Source of the DNA: Pseudopyrenochaeta lycopersici
Taxonomy: Eukaryota; Ascomycota; Dothideomycetes; Pleosporales; Pseudopyrenochaetaceae
Assembly (NCBI GenBank): GCA_003313425.1
Contig: NHZP01000002.1
Coordinates: 2,170,001-2,234,000, forward strand
DNA length: 64,000 nt
Reading direction: 5' to 3'
Shown here one piece after another: positions 1-11,524 of this stretch (the first letter of the stretch is position 1; each line of letters starts with the position of its first letter). The position numbers and the translations under genes are program-made. The notes beneath the pieces were generated by a model, which saw nothing but the letters and a program-made list of their open reading frames with translations, made no database searches and had not been told where the DNA came from.

Positions 1-651
1 TTCGGGAAACCGATCCAGCAGGTTCCTAATTCGCGCTATGCCAGAACCTAGGACAAATCCAGGAGGTCGATGATATACATTTTTGAGGCCTTCATAATCG
101 TGCACGTACTACATCAGCTTGTCGAACTGCAACACCATGGTCAGGATGGCTTGAGGGCGGGCATCACGATGTCCTAGTCACGACTTCATATTAATTAGCA
201 CTTCAATCGAAGAAGTCAATGATTTCAAATATTATGATCAATTGTCGTACAGTCAGATGGCTGAGAGTTGGACTCGAAAGGGTAAAGGTCCTATCCACCG
301 CCGCTAATTGAGGTTTGCCCCACGCTGACAAATGCGGTGAGAAGGCCGAGATGTGGGGATCCCGTACGCCCTCCCAAGCACAAGCCTATGTTTGACAGAC
401 TATGGTTGGTCAATGGCCGAGGAAAGTTCTGAAATGAGACCATGTGCACTGTGACTGTGTCGGATCAAGCTAGCTTCCGCGGCCGGTGTTCTTGGGTATC
501 CACAACAGTTATCGCTGTCCGTCGGAAAGAATACCTGGAGCTTTGGTTCTCTAATTTTCGAGTGACAAAAAACTTCTGTGCCTGAGATCCATTCTTTCTT
601 ACTCGTTCTTAAATAGATCTGTTATGAACTAGAATAATTGACAAGATCAAG
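1..651. other. Intergenic, upstream of MFS gene
   Basis: I see no convincing coding segment. The last part is the presumed promoter and 5' leader of the MFS transporter gene that starts at 652. Confidence 0.5.
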
Positions 652-2127
652 ATGTCGACACCACTGGACCTAGAAAAAGCATTGTCCGCTCAACAACAGG
701 AGGAAAGCCAGGAAAGCCAGGATCACCGTGATGCCAACTACCCATCGAACGATATCTCATCACGACCGCCATCAAGACACAAAGAAGAAGAAGAAGAAGA
801 AGAAGAAGAAGAAGACATCGCACGAATACCAACCCAGACTTCACACACCTCAAAAAACAAGAAGTCACTACCCGGTCTCGCAAAGATTATCACCACGCGT
901 TCATGTGCATCCATCATCAACCCTGGGCCACCCCCGGACGGCGGTGCGAAAGCCTGGACACAAGCCTTTATGGGTCATTTGGTCGTTTTTAACACTTGGG
1001 GAATGATATCAACGTTTGGTGTCTTCCAGCAATATTACTCCCTCGATCTTGGCCTGGAGCCATCAGCTGTGTCATGGATTGGTAGTATGCAGATGCTAGG
1101 GCATTTCTCACTAGGCATGTTGACGGGCCGCATGTTTGATGCAGGATACTTTTACTGGTCGATAATACCTGGGATGATTGTTGCTGCGCTAGGCATGTTC
1201 ATGACCAGCTTATGTACAAAGTATTGGCAGTTCTTCCTTGCTCAAGGTATCATGAATGGTCTGGGGAACGGAATGCAATTTGCGCCTACCTTGTCGCTAG
1301 TCACAACATACTTTGCGAAGAATAGAAGTGTGGCGCTAGCTATTATGGCTTCAGGCAGCGCCACTGGCGGGCTGGTGTATCCGACGATCGCCCGCCAGCT
1401 CCTCCCAAGAATTGGATTCCCGTGGACTGTTAGAGTGATGGGATTTATCATGCTGACAGTCGGAGCGCTCTACTGCTCGCTCCTCAAACCTCGACTCCCT
1501 CCGCGCAAGTCTGGTCCAATCCTCGAGCTCAGCGCATTCAAAGAACCGCCATACAGTCTCTTTTGCATGGGGGTCCTTTTGATCTGCTTGGGACAGTATT
1601 TTGCGTTCTATTACATCTCCTCATTTGCTGTCGACATCCTCAATCTTCCTTATGGCACATCCATCAACGTCCTGCTCGTGCTCAACGGTATTGGTGTCAT
1701 TGGCCGCCTCATCCCAAGCTACTTTGCAGACAAATACACTGGACCGTACAACGTTCTAGTACCTTTTTGTTTTATCTCTGCAATCCTTTTATACTGTTGG
1801 CCTCTCGTGAAGAGTGAAACTGGACTCTTTGTCTGGGCATCAATATTTGGGTTTTTTGTGGCTGGTTTCCAAGGCATCTTCCCCGCAGCATTGACTACCC
1901 TGACAAAAGATATGAGTAAAGTGGGGACAAGAAATGGCCAAGGCTTCGCCATTGTGGGCTTGGGAACCTTCATTGGACCCCCAATTGCGGGCGCATTGAT
2001 CCAAAGTTATGGCGGCGGGTATTTGATTGCGCAGATTTTTGCGGGTAGTACCGTCCTTTTGGGCACTTTAGTACTGATCATTGGGCGTTGGAGTCTTACG
2101 GGACCGAAAATTATGGTGCGCGCATAA
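652..2127 (+). CDS. MFS transporter, monocarboxylate-transporter-like
   Basis: A single-exon gene of 491 residues starting at the first ATG of the open frame. The N-terminal ~95 residues are hydrophilic and include a Glu run encoded by a GAA repeat. The conserved membrane part begins at PPPDGGAKAW, which resembles the entry to TM1 in fungal monocarboxylate permease-like proteins (MCH family), and about 12 hydrophobic segments follow. Motif-like patches include the small-residue segment MNGLGNGMQFAP (TM4) and ASGSATGG (TM5). Family knowledge: these proteins sit in the plasma membrane and move small organic acids, riboflavin or unknown metabolites by proton coupling. The substrate cannot be read from sequence. 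It converges on the DUF8021 gene with about 115 bp between stop codons. Confidence 0.88.
   Translation: MSTPLDLEKALSAQQQEESQESQDHRDANYPSNDISSRPPSRHKEEEEEEEEEEDIARIPTQTSHTSKNKKSLPGLAKIITTRSCASIINPGPPPDGGAKAWTQAFMGHLVVFNTWGMISTFGVFQQYYSLDLGLEPSAVSWIGSMQMLGHFSLGMLTGRMFDAGYFYWSIIPGMIVAALGMFMTSLCTKYWQFFLAQGIMNGLGNGMQFAPTLSLVTTYFAKNRSVALAIMASGSATGGLVYPTIARQLLPRIGFPWTVRVMGFIMLTVGALYCSLLKPRLPPRKSGPILELSAFKEPPYSLFCMGVLLICLGQYFAFYYISSFAVDILNLPYGTSINVLLVLNGIGVIGRLIPSYFADKYTGPYNVLVPFCFISAILLYCWPLVKSETGLFVWASIFGFFVAGFQGIFPAALTTLTKDMSKVGTRNGQGFAIVGLGTFIGPPIAGALIQSYGGGYLIAQIFAGSTVLLGTLVLIIGRWSLTGPKIMVRA
780..815 (+). repeat. (GAA)n microsatellite inside the MFS CDS
   Basis: About eleven uninterrupted GAA units encode a glutamate run in the cytosolic N-terminal tail of the MFS transporter. 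Length changes by whole units keep the frame. Confidence 0.9.
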
Positions 2128-2242
2128 GATGAAGAGACATAAACTTTGATACATACAAGCAAAGTCATATGTATGTCAAATTGGTTCAACAAATCCGATT
2201 CCCTTCAATTTTTTATGCAGAATCAACCGCAATTAATCTGCC

Positions 2243-3088
2243 TCATCCTTCAATTGGCACGTATGTCCCATTTAGCCCACATCCTGGATGTCCCTCGCAT
2301 GTCGAAATGGTATGGATATATCTCAATTTTCCCTTCTCAACACGAAACAAGTGACTATCAGGCGCCGGAAGCTTACTCGCCCTATCCAGTCCTGGGAAAC
2401 CAACATAGATGTTCACAGCACCAAGCTCAACATCGACTACATACCTTCGATCCACAACTTTGATAGTAGACGGCAATCCGAGATGGCACGTTGAGGCGTT
2501 CGTTAAGCGGGTGTCGGTATAGGCGCCCCCTTCAAGACGGGCACATGGTGTTCCAAAGGGAACGGTGATATTTGCATTGCCGAAGCGGTCAAAGTAGGCG
2601 TCACCAGCGGCTTGAATAGCCTCGCGGCTAGACTGCTCGGCGATGGGGATGGGGGACCAATCCTCAAGGGAGTTGTAGTATGCGGTTCCTGTGGCATTGA
2701 AAAGCCAATCTCCTTCGTCACTAACTAGCGTTTCCATCTTCCGCACTACTTTGCCATCGCCTTCGACCCTCACACCAATGACATATGGGTGCTTTGGATC
2801 TGTGACAATTATCTCAGTGAAAGCAGTGCAGAGATAGGAGTCTATGAATTGGCGTGAACTGGTGATATTGAGTGGATGGTTTACGATTGAGGTGGGTGCG
2901 GAGATGTTCGCAGGGAGGAATTGCTCGGTGTAGGTGAAGTTTTGGAGAAGGTGAGTTGTCAATAGAGACGAGTTGCCACGTGTTTGGGCGGAGAGATAAA
3001 GTGCCGTGAAGTCGGTCAGGAACGTGCGGTCACACGTAGCATGAGCCGAAGCGATGATCGCGTTTGAGACGATGAATGAATGACGCAT
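2243..3088 (-). CDS. Secreted DUF8021-like protein
   Basis: An intron-free frame of 281 residues with a short hydrophobic leader ending near ASAHA. The C-terminal half has the pattern I associate with the fungal DUF8021 family: a CARLEGG segment, a Cys in STCHLG, a VDRRYVVDVE core, PDSHLFRVE and a final RYIHTIS..C stretch. There are several N-glycosylation sequons and an even set of cysteines, which fits an extracellular protein. The function of the family is not known to me, although such proteins are common in plant-associated ascomycetes. It is convergent with the MFS gene. Confidence 0.75.
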   Translation of the reverse strand: MRHSFIVSNAIIASAHATCDRTFLTDFTALYLSAQTRGNSSLLTTHLLQNFTYTEQFLPANISAPTSIVNHPLNITSSRQFIDSYLCTAFTEIIVTDPKHPYVIGVRVEGDGKVVRKMETLVSDEGDWLFNATGTAYYNSLEDWSPIPIAEQSSREAIQAAGDAYFDRFGNANITVPFGTPCARLEGGAYTDTRLTNASTCHLGLPSTIKVVDRRYVVDVELGAVNIYVGFPGLDRASKLPAPDSHLFRVEKGKLRYIHTISTCEGHPGCGLNGTYVPIEG

Positions 3089-3942
3089 ATTGTAGATGAT
3101 AGAAGGTCTTATGTCAGAGATAGAGCTTTAGTGTGGGCTCTGTCGAATATGTTTATTTCATGTCTTATGTGCATTTTAAAAATCCAGAGAACTCAGAGCA
3201 GTCAGAACTGCCGTCGGGCGCTATCTATGTTCCCTTGTTCGAATATGGGATTTTTGCTAGTGAACCTGCATGATGCTAATTTTCCATATAGTGTGGGGCT
3301 ACCCTGCAGTGTTCATTCCGTTTCGCACATCAGAATCTGCGACCCCTATCGACTTTTCGATAGCCGGAGTAAGAATGCCATGATTTGAGAAATGAATCTG
3401 CAGAATGCCTGGGTGGGTTGAGATTGCACTAGGTCAAACCTAGCCGGTCGTTTCGATGTCCCCTATGAAAAAGGTCACTTTCTACAAGTTAGTCTTCGTA
3501 CGAGAGTTATCCAATCATACAGTTCAATTTGAAAGGAACTAACCATGTTGTTGCAATAATATATTCATGTTAGACATGCAAGAATTCATGACTTCAAGCC
3601 ATAAATAAATTCAGATTCTTTGCCAAAAATCAGAAAAGAACTCCTCGCTGATCCAATTGCTCTCGTAACATTGAAAGCCGATCAAACGAGAAAAAGCAGC
3701 ATTTGTGTCTTAGAACACCGTTCAATAATACCGGAATCCGAATTACAAGAGATTTGTCTGTGAAAATAGAAAGGGATATCTAAGAGCTCGCGGTCGCGCA
3801 TGAGTGATCATGAGAACCTAGTTGGGAAGCAAACGTCGATCTATTCGGCAGCAATATTCGGAAGTAACAGAACCTAACCTGCTATGAGCAGTCATACAAA
3901 TTGTACTAAGGGGCTGAATAAAACAACGTGACTGCATGGATA
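3089..3942. other. Intergenic spacer
   Basis: Rich in stop codons in all frames; I find no gene or RNA signal. It holds the DUF8021 promoter on one side and the 3' end of the PSI-domain gene on the other. Confidence 0.5.
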
Positions 3943-5035
3943 TCAGTGTTCAAGCAAAGGCCGCCTCTCCGCAGCTTTAAAGCCGATCTTCCTCCCCTTA
4001 CCACTTCCCCACCAAATCCTCCCTCTTCTCGGTGTCCCCTCATCTACATCTTCAATTTCGAATTCCCTCTGCTCACCTCTCATCCTCCTCCACCACTTCC
4101 GCCAACTCTCACCTCTGCGCACCCAGACCTCACCACTCCCATCTTCATACACAACCCACCCACCATTTTTGCCTCGAAAACCTAAAACAACCCACTTTGA
4201 CAGTTTAAAAAGACCGTAGAGCACAAGGACCCCAAACAAGGTGCTGAAAATGGTGACAATGGATGTTAAGAAAGTGATCGTCGAGACTTGGCAGCCAAGC
4301 CCGGAAGTCCGGAGCTCGAAACGTTCAGGCCCTAAGGCGCATATGAATTTGTATCTGATGGGTGATAACAAAGGGAAGGCACGGGACAAAGGATCTGTTG
4401 GGAGAGGCAGACATGTTTGAGACTGTAGTGTGTCAGTACAGGGACTCGGCTATAACACAACACACACTAATGCTAAAAGATTGAAGCTACATATCCAAGC
4501 GAGAAGTAGCTTTGGAAAAGGCCTTTCTAATCACAGACAACATAGCAAGATTTGTAGGCAGATACTACCTGGACCTGGGGATACAGCGTAATCAGGATAA
4601 AGAAAATTGGCGTACAATAGCGCACCACCCGCAAAACCCATCACTCCGGTGGCAATCTCCACAGTCCGTATAGCCCCAGCATTTCCGTAGCCTATCTTTG
4701 TCGTCCTTTGGGCTATCCTGATATCTTAGTTCGAATAGCTCCGTTATATTGAATGCCGCGCCAGCATCGCTACGCTGCACGAATGTGGAGGGGCATTTAG
4801 AGGTCATTGGATATGAACTTATTTGATATGACAGCGAGTTGAAAAGGATGATTATGGAAAGGTTATAGATGGTGATTGATGAGATAAGTGGGATGGCTGG
4901 AAGTGAGGCGTGAGGGGATCTGCGGATAAGGCTTACGCTAAGATGGATCAGGAAACGCTGGATTGCTGCCACGTCGGAATCTCCAAGTACAATATCCCTG
5001 GGGATCATCCACAACAGGGGCAATTGATTCAGCAT
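3943..5035 (-). CDS. PSI-domain single-pass membrane protein (two exons)
   Basis: The two frames join cleanly. Exon 1 ends at 4616 and exon 2 runs from 4422 to 3943, with a 193-nt GT-AG intron (4423-4615) in phase 0. The join restores a compact cysteine-rich PSI/plexin-like module (CWGYTDCGDC, FCGWCA, then TCLP), followed by a CALGPERFELR segment and one transmembrane helix (TFLTSIVTIFSTLFGVLVLY). The cytosolic tail is Arg/Trp-rich. This layout is known from small fungal PSI proteins of unknown role. The start is uncertain: I used the ATG at 5035, but a short 5' intron between about 4800 and 4935 could give a better signal peptide. The gene follows the CDH gene on the same strand. Confidence 0.65.
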
Positions 5036-5171
5036 CGTTGGGTAACAGTGTTCAAGGGATTCAGAATGGGTATATATGAAACTCGAATGGGTAACGAATG
5101 ATTTACAGTGAATCGAAGTATATACAGATGATAATTCTGTGACGAAGTTTCGTCTACCAGGTCCCAGAGAC

Positions 5172-7988
5172 TTATGCGGGGATGCACTGGCTATAGTACG
5201 TGTTTTGTACCTGACACTTATATCCACTCACGCACGATGTCGGGCCAGTGAAGCCTTGGCCACCGCATTGTTCGTACTAGAAGAGTTGTCAGGCTAATGC
5301 ACGCACTCAAATGAGGAGAGGTTACGTACCGCAGCCACCTTGTCTGAAGGAGGGAGAGCGAGAATCTTAGCCGCGGCGTGCTCGGCCGCAACAACGATGT
5401 AGGATGTTGGATTGGTGTAGATGTGACTAGCTCGTCTTAGTTATAACCGAAAGAAAGGGAGAGGAAGGCTTACCCTGGGAAGATGGAGGCATCGACAACA
5501 TGGATGTTGTGTGTGCCGTATACCTTAGTGTTTGTATCGACGACAGAGGTTCCACCACTCAGACCACTGTCAGTTCCGATCTTAGCTGTTCCGATCCAGT
5601 GGTTGGCGCGACGGGCACTTGGGGTCTTGGGAAGCTAATTCGCTGTCAGTAACGTTCGTATCAGGTTACACTATAATTACGTACGCTGGCGACGTATGCC
5701 TCCACAGTAGTGGTATTGGAAGGGACCTGGAACTCGATGAGAGGGTTCCTCTTGATAGCCTTGATCATACTCTTGATACCAGCGATAACAACATCGGTAT
5801 CAGCCTGGGTCGAAAGATAAGGTGATTTGCTGACGTAGACGCCGAGAGCACCATTGATGGAAAGAGTGCCTCGCGATGTAGAGCCGTGACCCAAGTACTG
5901 GCTGATGGTGAGGTGGTTGGTATCGTTGGCTCCAGGACCTTCAACACGAGCAGTCCATTGAATTGAACGATTGATGCCATCTGAGCCCTTGATGGTTTCC
6001 CAGGCGAGAGGCCCAATGTTGGGAGCAGAGGTAGCAAGGATTCCAGAGCGCTTGCTGAGGTAAGCTGTCTTGTCAGACTCGATGGGCGTATCCCAAGCCT
6101 TGTAAAAGTCGTAGAAGGAAATATTGGGGTGCTTGATGACAAGATCAGTGTTGACATGGTCGTTCAGGTTCTGGCCAACAGGGAGGTTGATCCAAGATGA
6201 CTCAGCGATAAAACTTGGGCCGTCTTGCACACTGTTCTTGACAATGTTGAGCTGGTCCTTTGGTCCAATACCACTGCGGAAGAGGACCTTGGAGGATCCA
6301 AAAACACCGCCAGACAAGATAACACGGCCACCTGCTTTGAGATTGACAGTACCGCAGTAGCCAGTGCCGCCCACACCACTCTCAAGCTCGACACCAGTAG
6401 CCTTACCACCTGTGCGGACAACACGGCGGACCATGGTGTTCGTCCACAGAGCGAAGTTCTTCCTTTGCAGGGCGGTGACCATATAAGTGCCGAGAGGACC
6501 CTGTCTCTGACCGTTCTCGTACATGAACGGAGTACGAGAGTACGTGCGGTTCTTCTCATTGGGTTGATTGTTGGCGACAACAGATTTCCAACCATCGGCG
6601 CCAAGTGCTCCTGCCAGAACATCGAAACCTTCCTGCTTGTAGCGCTTGCCGTCCTTGGAAGGGGTGTCCGTACCGGGGATGCGTTTGAAGACACGGTCGA
6701 CAGCACCCTTGACATCGGATGCCCTCCATCCCTGGGGGAAGTTGTAGTCAAAGTCAACATCGACTGGCTTCCACCAGAGAGCAGCGTTGACGGCAGCACC
6801 TCCACCGAGGACACAGCCGGCCATCTGGTCGATATCCGTGCAAGCCACACCAGCAGAGTCTACCCAAATCTGGTTGCAAAGACCAGGAACGTCGAAGCGA
6901 GTCAAGCCGTTGCTGGTGACCCATGCTGGGCCCATTGTTCCACCAAATCGAGCCAAGGAAGGCGGGCCCTTCTCAATAAGGAGAACGCTCTTGCCGGACT
7001 CAGAAAGCTTGTCAGCCACAGGGATACCACCGGCGCCACCACCGACAACAATGAAATCGTATGAGCCGGTGGGTGCGGGCTTGCCAACGCATGCGACAGG
7101 TGCAGTTGGGGTGGGTGAAGAGGAAGGCGTGGGGGAAGGGCTGGGCGTTGTGGGAAATAGCTTGACCCAGTCAGGGTACTTTGCATTCCTGGCGCTTGCT
7201 ACTGGAGCGCCGAAGAGAGATTGACCCTTGTTGTGTTGTACCCAAGTGCCGCTATAGATTTGGCTGTGCTGCGCCCAACCAATGACCTGAACCTCTGTGG
7301 TAGGCAGTTGGCCGCCTTCTGCGCCGTTCTGATTCCAGGCCCAGCACCATGTGCATCGGTAAACAATCTCAAAATGAGTGTCGGTGATTGTGTGTGAGAG
7401 CTGGGTAATGGTTGCATTTCCAGTGTAATCATCTGGAGCGACGTAACCGCTGCAGACAATTAGAATTGCGGTGTCAATGGCCCAAATCTGTGAGCTTACT
7501 TTGCATAGACAAATTTTGTCTTTACAGCATCGCCTTCTGGCCATGCTACCAAGAGAAGGTTGAAGGGCATGGCACCACCGTGACTGATACCAGAATATCC
7601 CTGTCTGCCTGCTTCAAGGGATCCTTTCTGTACGAGTAATCAGCATTCTGCAACATTTGTTGTATCTCAGGCGGTCTTACGAGGTATCCAATGTACTCAT
7701 CGTTGGTTCCACCCGCTGCTCCGGGAAGTGCAAAACCCCATTCGAAGCCACCGGCTGTTTGGTCTGAGCTGACGACTTGCCGCCTACACCTGTCATTCCT
7801 AGCTCTCTAGTATTGTGTGACTGACTTACCAGAACTCAATTCCGGATGCATGGGTGAACTTATCCTGCGCGCGAGCCACAGGAGCAACTAGACCTATTAG
7901 CCACAGCTCAATTGGGTGCAATTGAGGTGGATGGCTTACAAAGAGGGGACAGCAGCGACGCCGCCTTGAGGATGGATGAACCCTTCAT
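5172..7988 (-). CDS. Cellobiose dehydrogenase (AA8 haem + AA3_1 flavin + CBM1)
   Basis: Eight exons: 7988-7940, 7887-7830, 7783-7681, 7627-7500, 7449-5685, 5634-5474, 5426-5330 and 5276-5172. They sum to 821 codons with no phase error. In order: a signal peptide ending near ARA; the cytochrome (AA8) domain, with the likely haem Met in GGAMPF and His in VQHNKG; a Ser/Pro/Thr linker ([13 protein letters not shown]); the GMC dehydrogenase domain with the FAD motif VVGGGAGG; and the catalytic His in RRANHW and Asn in NPTSY. The last exon encodes a CBM1 cellulose-binding module (YEQCGGQGF...CVSGYKCQ...YSQC). Known role: oxidises cellobiose outside the cell and passes electrons through the haem domain to LPMOs. 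It diverges from an AA9 LPMO gene. Confidence 0.95.
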
Positions 7989-9249
7989 CTTGAAGCCTAT
8001 TTACTAGAAAGTCGAGCACAAGATGAACGGACCTAGGGATCAGCGAAGCAAGCAACGGCCTCGACCTCTGCATCTATAGCAGCGTGGCGGTCGCCGTTAT
8101 ATACATGTGTCTCCATGGTGCCCTAGACTCAGTCGGAAGCTTGACGGTATACAATCCAATTAGCCAAGACATCGCATGGAGTTTCTTCCATCTAGGGGCG
8201 GCAGAAGGCGTGCCTTCAACCAGGTACGAGCGACGCATGCCGGCAGGGGAGGACAGAGGCGAAGCGTGTGATGAGCAAAAACTTGCACGCCATTGGGCGC
8301 CATGAAACCAACGTACTCCGGCTGAGATTTGAGGCTAGTCGTTAATCTGCACAAACAAACACGACATGGGGTTTTGATTGATGTATATTGATGCAGGACG
8401 GGGTACATGGCATCATTTGCCGTTGAGCTTGTTTGGCCAGCTGCCGCGCTTGCCCGTTTCAGATTCCCCACATTCACACCTGCCCTTGCCTTTCCTGCTT
8501 GAGGCATCTAAGCGAAGGAACGCCTTTGGAAATATCCCGCCTTTCAATGAGCCTCTCCAGCACACCACCTGCACTTGGGACATGCTTCTGGAATAACCCA
8601 CAACCGCGCGTCCCGATCTCGCACCACCCCTCGGAAGCTTGTCCTGCTGACTCCGCGTGTCCCACCCAGACCGCGCCGCATGTTCCGCAAGGCTGCCTCA
8701 AATGAAGGGTGGTCGCGCAAAAGGAGCACGTTTCGAGAATGAAACACTCGACCGCTATCGTAGTTGACAATCTATTATATTGCATCATCCTTTGCCACCC
8801 ACCCCATCAGAACCTTCGGGTGCGCCTCTATCCACCTCTATCCTGCAATCAATGCAGAGAAATTCCGTCCAACCACCGGCTTTTGTCTGTATATTCGCAA
8901 TGGCCAGGTGTTGGTCTGTATTGCTTTTGCCCTTTTGTAGTCCATCGCCGACGGCTTCTATTTGCATTTCCGTCTTCCCACAGCATCCTGCCCCAGCATG
9001 TGTTTCATCAGCCCTACTCCGGGCTTTTGAATACAACTATATTGGCAAAACAATGTATACTTGGTCATTCGGCGGCGTTACCCAGCCGCATGCATGTAGA
9101 AAGCTTTTAGGGCCACCCAGCCCGGTGCAGCAGCTCCGTGCTCCATTTGGACATTGTGAAGTTCAAGTGCCAGAATAGCTTCATATAGCGACAATCGCCA
9201 TCAGCTTTGACTTGTGGTCGCAAGAGACTTACAAGGTACTTTTCTCACA
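7989..9249. promoter_or_regulatory. Shared divergent promoter region, CDH / LPMO
   Basis: A 1.26-kb spacer separates the start codons of two functionally linked secreted oxidoreductases. The open frames inside look random (no domain, no splice support), so I treat it as a bidirectional control region. I could not assign transcription-factor sites with confidence by eye. Confidence 0.5.
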
Positions 9250-10304
9250 ATGAAGCTTTCCATTGCTACATGCTCTCTGCTCGCTAGTGCCTCGGCGCAC
9301 ACCATCTTCACCGAGCTGCATGTCAATGGTGTGGCGCAGGGGCATACCAAGGGAGTCCGAGTCCCGGTGCGTACGGCTTTTGAGCACATTTCCAATCACG
9401 TCCATTAGATCCTTAGCTGACAGCGTACAATAGACCTACGACGGGTATGCACTCCGCAACACTAACATGAATCTGCATCGTAACTCAAATTGACACCCCA
9501 ACCAGACCAATTACGGACGTGACTTCCAACGATGTAATCTGCAATGGAGGGTAAGCACCTATGGTACCTGCACCTATATATGCCAAGTCCAATATTGACA
9601 TGCATTTTAGCCCGAATCCTCTCAATACGCCGCTGCCAAAGGACATTATCAACGTATGTCGGCTCCGCGGTTGATAATAACCCTAATATGCGCCACACGG
9701 ATGAGGCTTACCCGTCGCTAGGTAAAAGCTGGGGACAAGCTGAGTGCCGAATGGCATCACACACTTGATTCGACGCCGGAAACGGACAAGTCGGACCCAA
9801 TCGACCCTGGCCACCTGGGACCTATCATGGTCTATCTAGCCAAGGTGGATAGTGCCTTGACGACCACAGTCACTGGGCTCAAGTGGTTCAAAATCTACGA
9901 AGATGGCATGAATGCCAATGGCGAGTGGGCAGTTACACGCCTTTATAACAACAAGGGTCTGGTAGACTTTATCATTCCCTCGTGCATCCCGAACGGACAG
10001 TAAGCACTGACTACCTTGGCAACACCCTTGTCTCAGGCCCCTAACATTAGTACACAGGTATCTTCTCCGAGCAGAGCTCATTGCTTTGCACGCTGCTGCC
10101 AGCTACCCGGGTGCCCAGCTGTATATGGAATGCGCCCAGATCAATGTCACAGGCGGAGGAAACGCAAGTCCAGCTACAGTCAGTTTCCCTGGAGCATATT
10201 CGGGATCAGATCCTGGCATCAAGTTCCAACTGTACTGGCCGAAGCCTACATCCTATGTCATTCCGGGCCCTCGCCCATTTACATGCTCAGCGAAGCTCAG
10301 GTAA
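9250..10304 (+). CDS. AA9 lytic polysaccharide monooxygenase
   Basis: Six exons: 9250-9366, 9434-9444, 9506-9550, 9611-9653, 9722-9999 and 10058-10304. They sum to 246 residues in phase. The signal peptide ends in SASA, placing His as residue 1 of the mature enzyme ([11 protein letters not shown]), the copper histidine-brace residue. The second brace His lies in AEWHHTLD, and the QxY motif with the axial Tyr is GAQLYMEC. Conserved YDGPITDV, ICNGG and [10 protein letters not shown] segments also fit AA9. Known role: copper-dependent oxidative cleavage of cellulose or related glucans, driven by electrons from CDH or small reductants. There is no C-terminal CBM1 or linker. One exon is only 11 nt long. 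Confidence 0.94.
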
Positions 10305-10854
10305 AGCTTGTGTGGCTTCATGCAAAAGTTGCCTAGCGGTTCTAAAGTTTGAAGGCTGCTCTGGAGCAACGCCACATATTTTAGCAGAACTCTAAACGAA
10401 TTACATGTATATGATTTCTGAACCAAACTCTCGCTGCGAAAGCATCAAGAAGCTCCTGCATGCCTTTGTCTAGACGTTGACCCAAAGTTTGTAACGTTCC
10501 CCACAAAACGCGGCAATTGCTTCACGTGCCAAATGGATCTGCGACCAATACTCCGCTGTTGGGACCTGCATCGACTCCGCAACATCAAACATAGCACACC
10601 TCCACATCCGTGTTACCGCAGTGTCAGCGTAAACACAACCCCAAATCCAGCAATCTGGCTGAACGCAGACCCAATCTATAATCGTCGCCCCTCTCATAGC
10701 CGCAGCTGGATAATATGCATGACGAACGTGAGTGCTCCCAAGTCTCGCACACAGTTTCGCTGGCGTTTCTGCGTAACCCAAACCTCCCCCGCAATGCGCC
10801 CGCATGGTCAGAGCACGTTGAGTGCTAGAAGTGGAATGGAATGAGCCACGCATC
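10305..10854. other. Intergenic spacer
   Basis: Contains the LPMO 3' end and the presumed promoter of the next plus-strand gene. A 148-codon frame on the minus strand has no recognisable features and overlaps the next gene's first exon, so I left it out. Confidence 0.4.
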
Positions 10855-11524
10855 ATGTCAAGAGGACTTGTGCAGAATCTTGAGTTTGATACCTCGATAC
10901 TTCTGAGGTCTGCCACGGAAGCTGCAGTGGTTCAACACCTGTCCTTCTTCGTCTACGATACTTGCAAGGTGCAAACACATTGATTCTCGCTAACACTGTA
11001 ACAACCTAGATCCCCACCCCCTCCTCGCCCAAGTCCCATTAACAGTCTCACCCTTCCTTTCCCTCCCAACCTCGGTGCCCCTCCCTTACTCGTACAAAAC
11101 GCTCCCCTCCACTCTCCCCCCGTCCATCCTGTCCAACCCAGCGCAAGCCAGCACGGCGCCAACCCTGGAGCAAAGCGCGCCTGCGCAGCAACAAGCATAC
11201 ATTGTGTCGTCGACAGGCACAACGGCGACGCCTGACTCGATTCTGACGTCGTGCACTGCACTGCAACAGCATCTCGCTCAGCTGGAAGCCGATGCGCGCA
11301 AAACCCTGAAGCAATGGCAGGATAAACGGCAGGCGGAGGATTTGGCGGAGAAGAGGCGGTTGGCGCCGGGTTGGTTGGACAATGATGTTCACATTATCAA
11401 GCCGGAGAATGCGACGGACGAGGCGAAGACGCAGCCGGACCTTATGGATACTGGACCACCGCAACCAGAGCGAAATAAGGAGGGCGAGGAGTTGGACCGT
11501 GTGTTTGGGGGGTTGAAGGTTTGA
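10855..11524 (+). CDS. Small conserved-looking protein, unknown function
   Basis: The 3' exon is open from 10994 to the stop at 11524 but has no usable ATG at its 5' end. It encodes a Pro-rich start, a coiled-coil-like segment (ALQQHLAQLEADARKTLKQW), a PGWLDNDVHII motif and an ending FGGLKV. An upstream plus-strand open stretch from the ATG at 10855 (MSRGLVQNLEFDTSILLRS...) reads like coding sequence and probably supplies the N-terminus. No GT donor gives the right phase. A GC donor in ACTT|GCAAGG near 10965 with the acceptor CCTAG at 11009 would join them in frame. I do not recognise the family; a small helical subunit of a larger complex is possible. Confidence 0.5.

Noticed and set aside
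6225..7064. Long plus-strand frame of 279 codons
   Set aside because: Antisense to the main exon of cellobiose dehydrogenase, whose motifs and phase are certain; no domain in the antisense product.
8160..8507. Possible small gene between CDH and LPMO
   Set aside because: No signal peptide, domain or consistent splicing, and competing overlapping frames on the other strand.
10470..10916. Minus-strand frame of 148 codons
   Set aside because: No recognisable motif, and it overlaps the likely first exon of the plus-strand gene at 10855.
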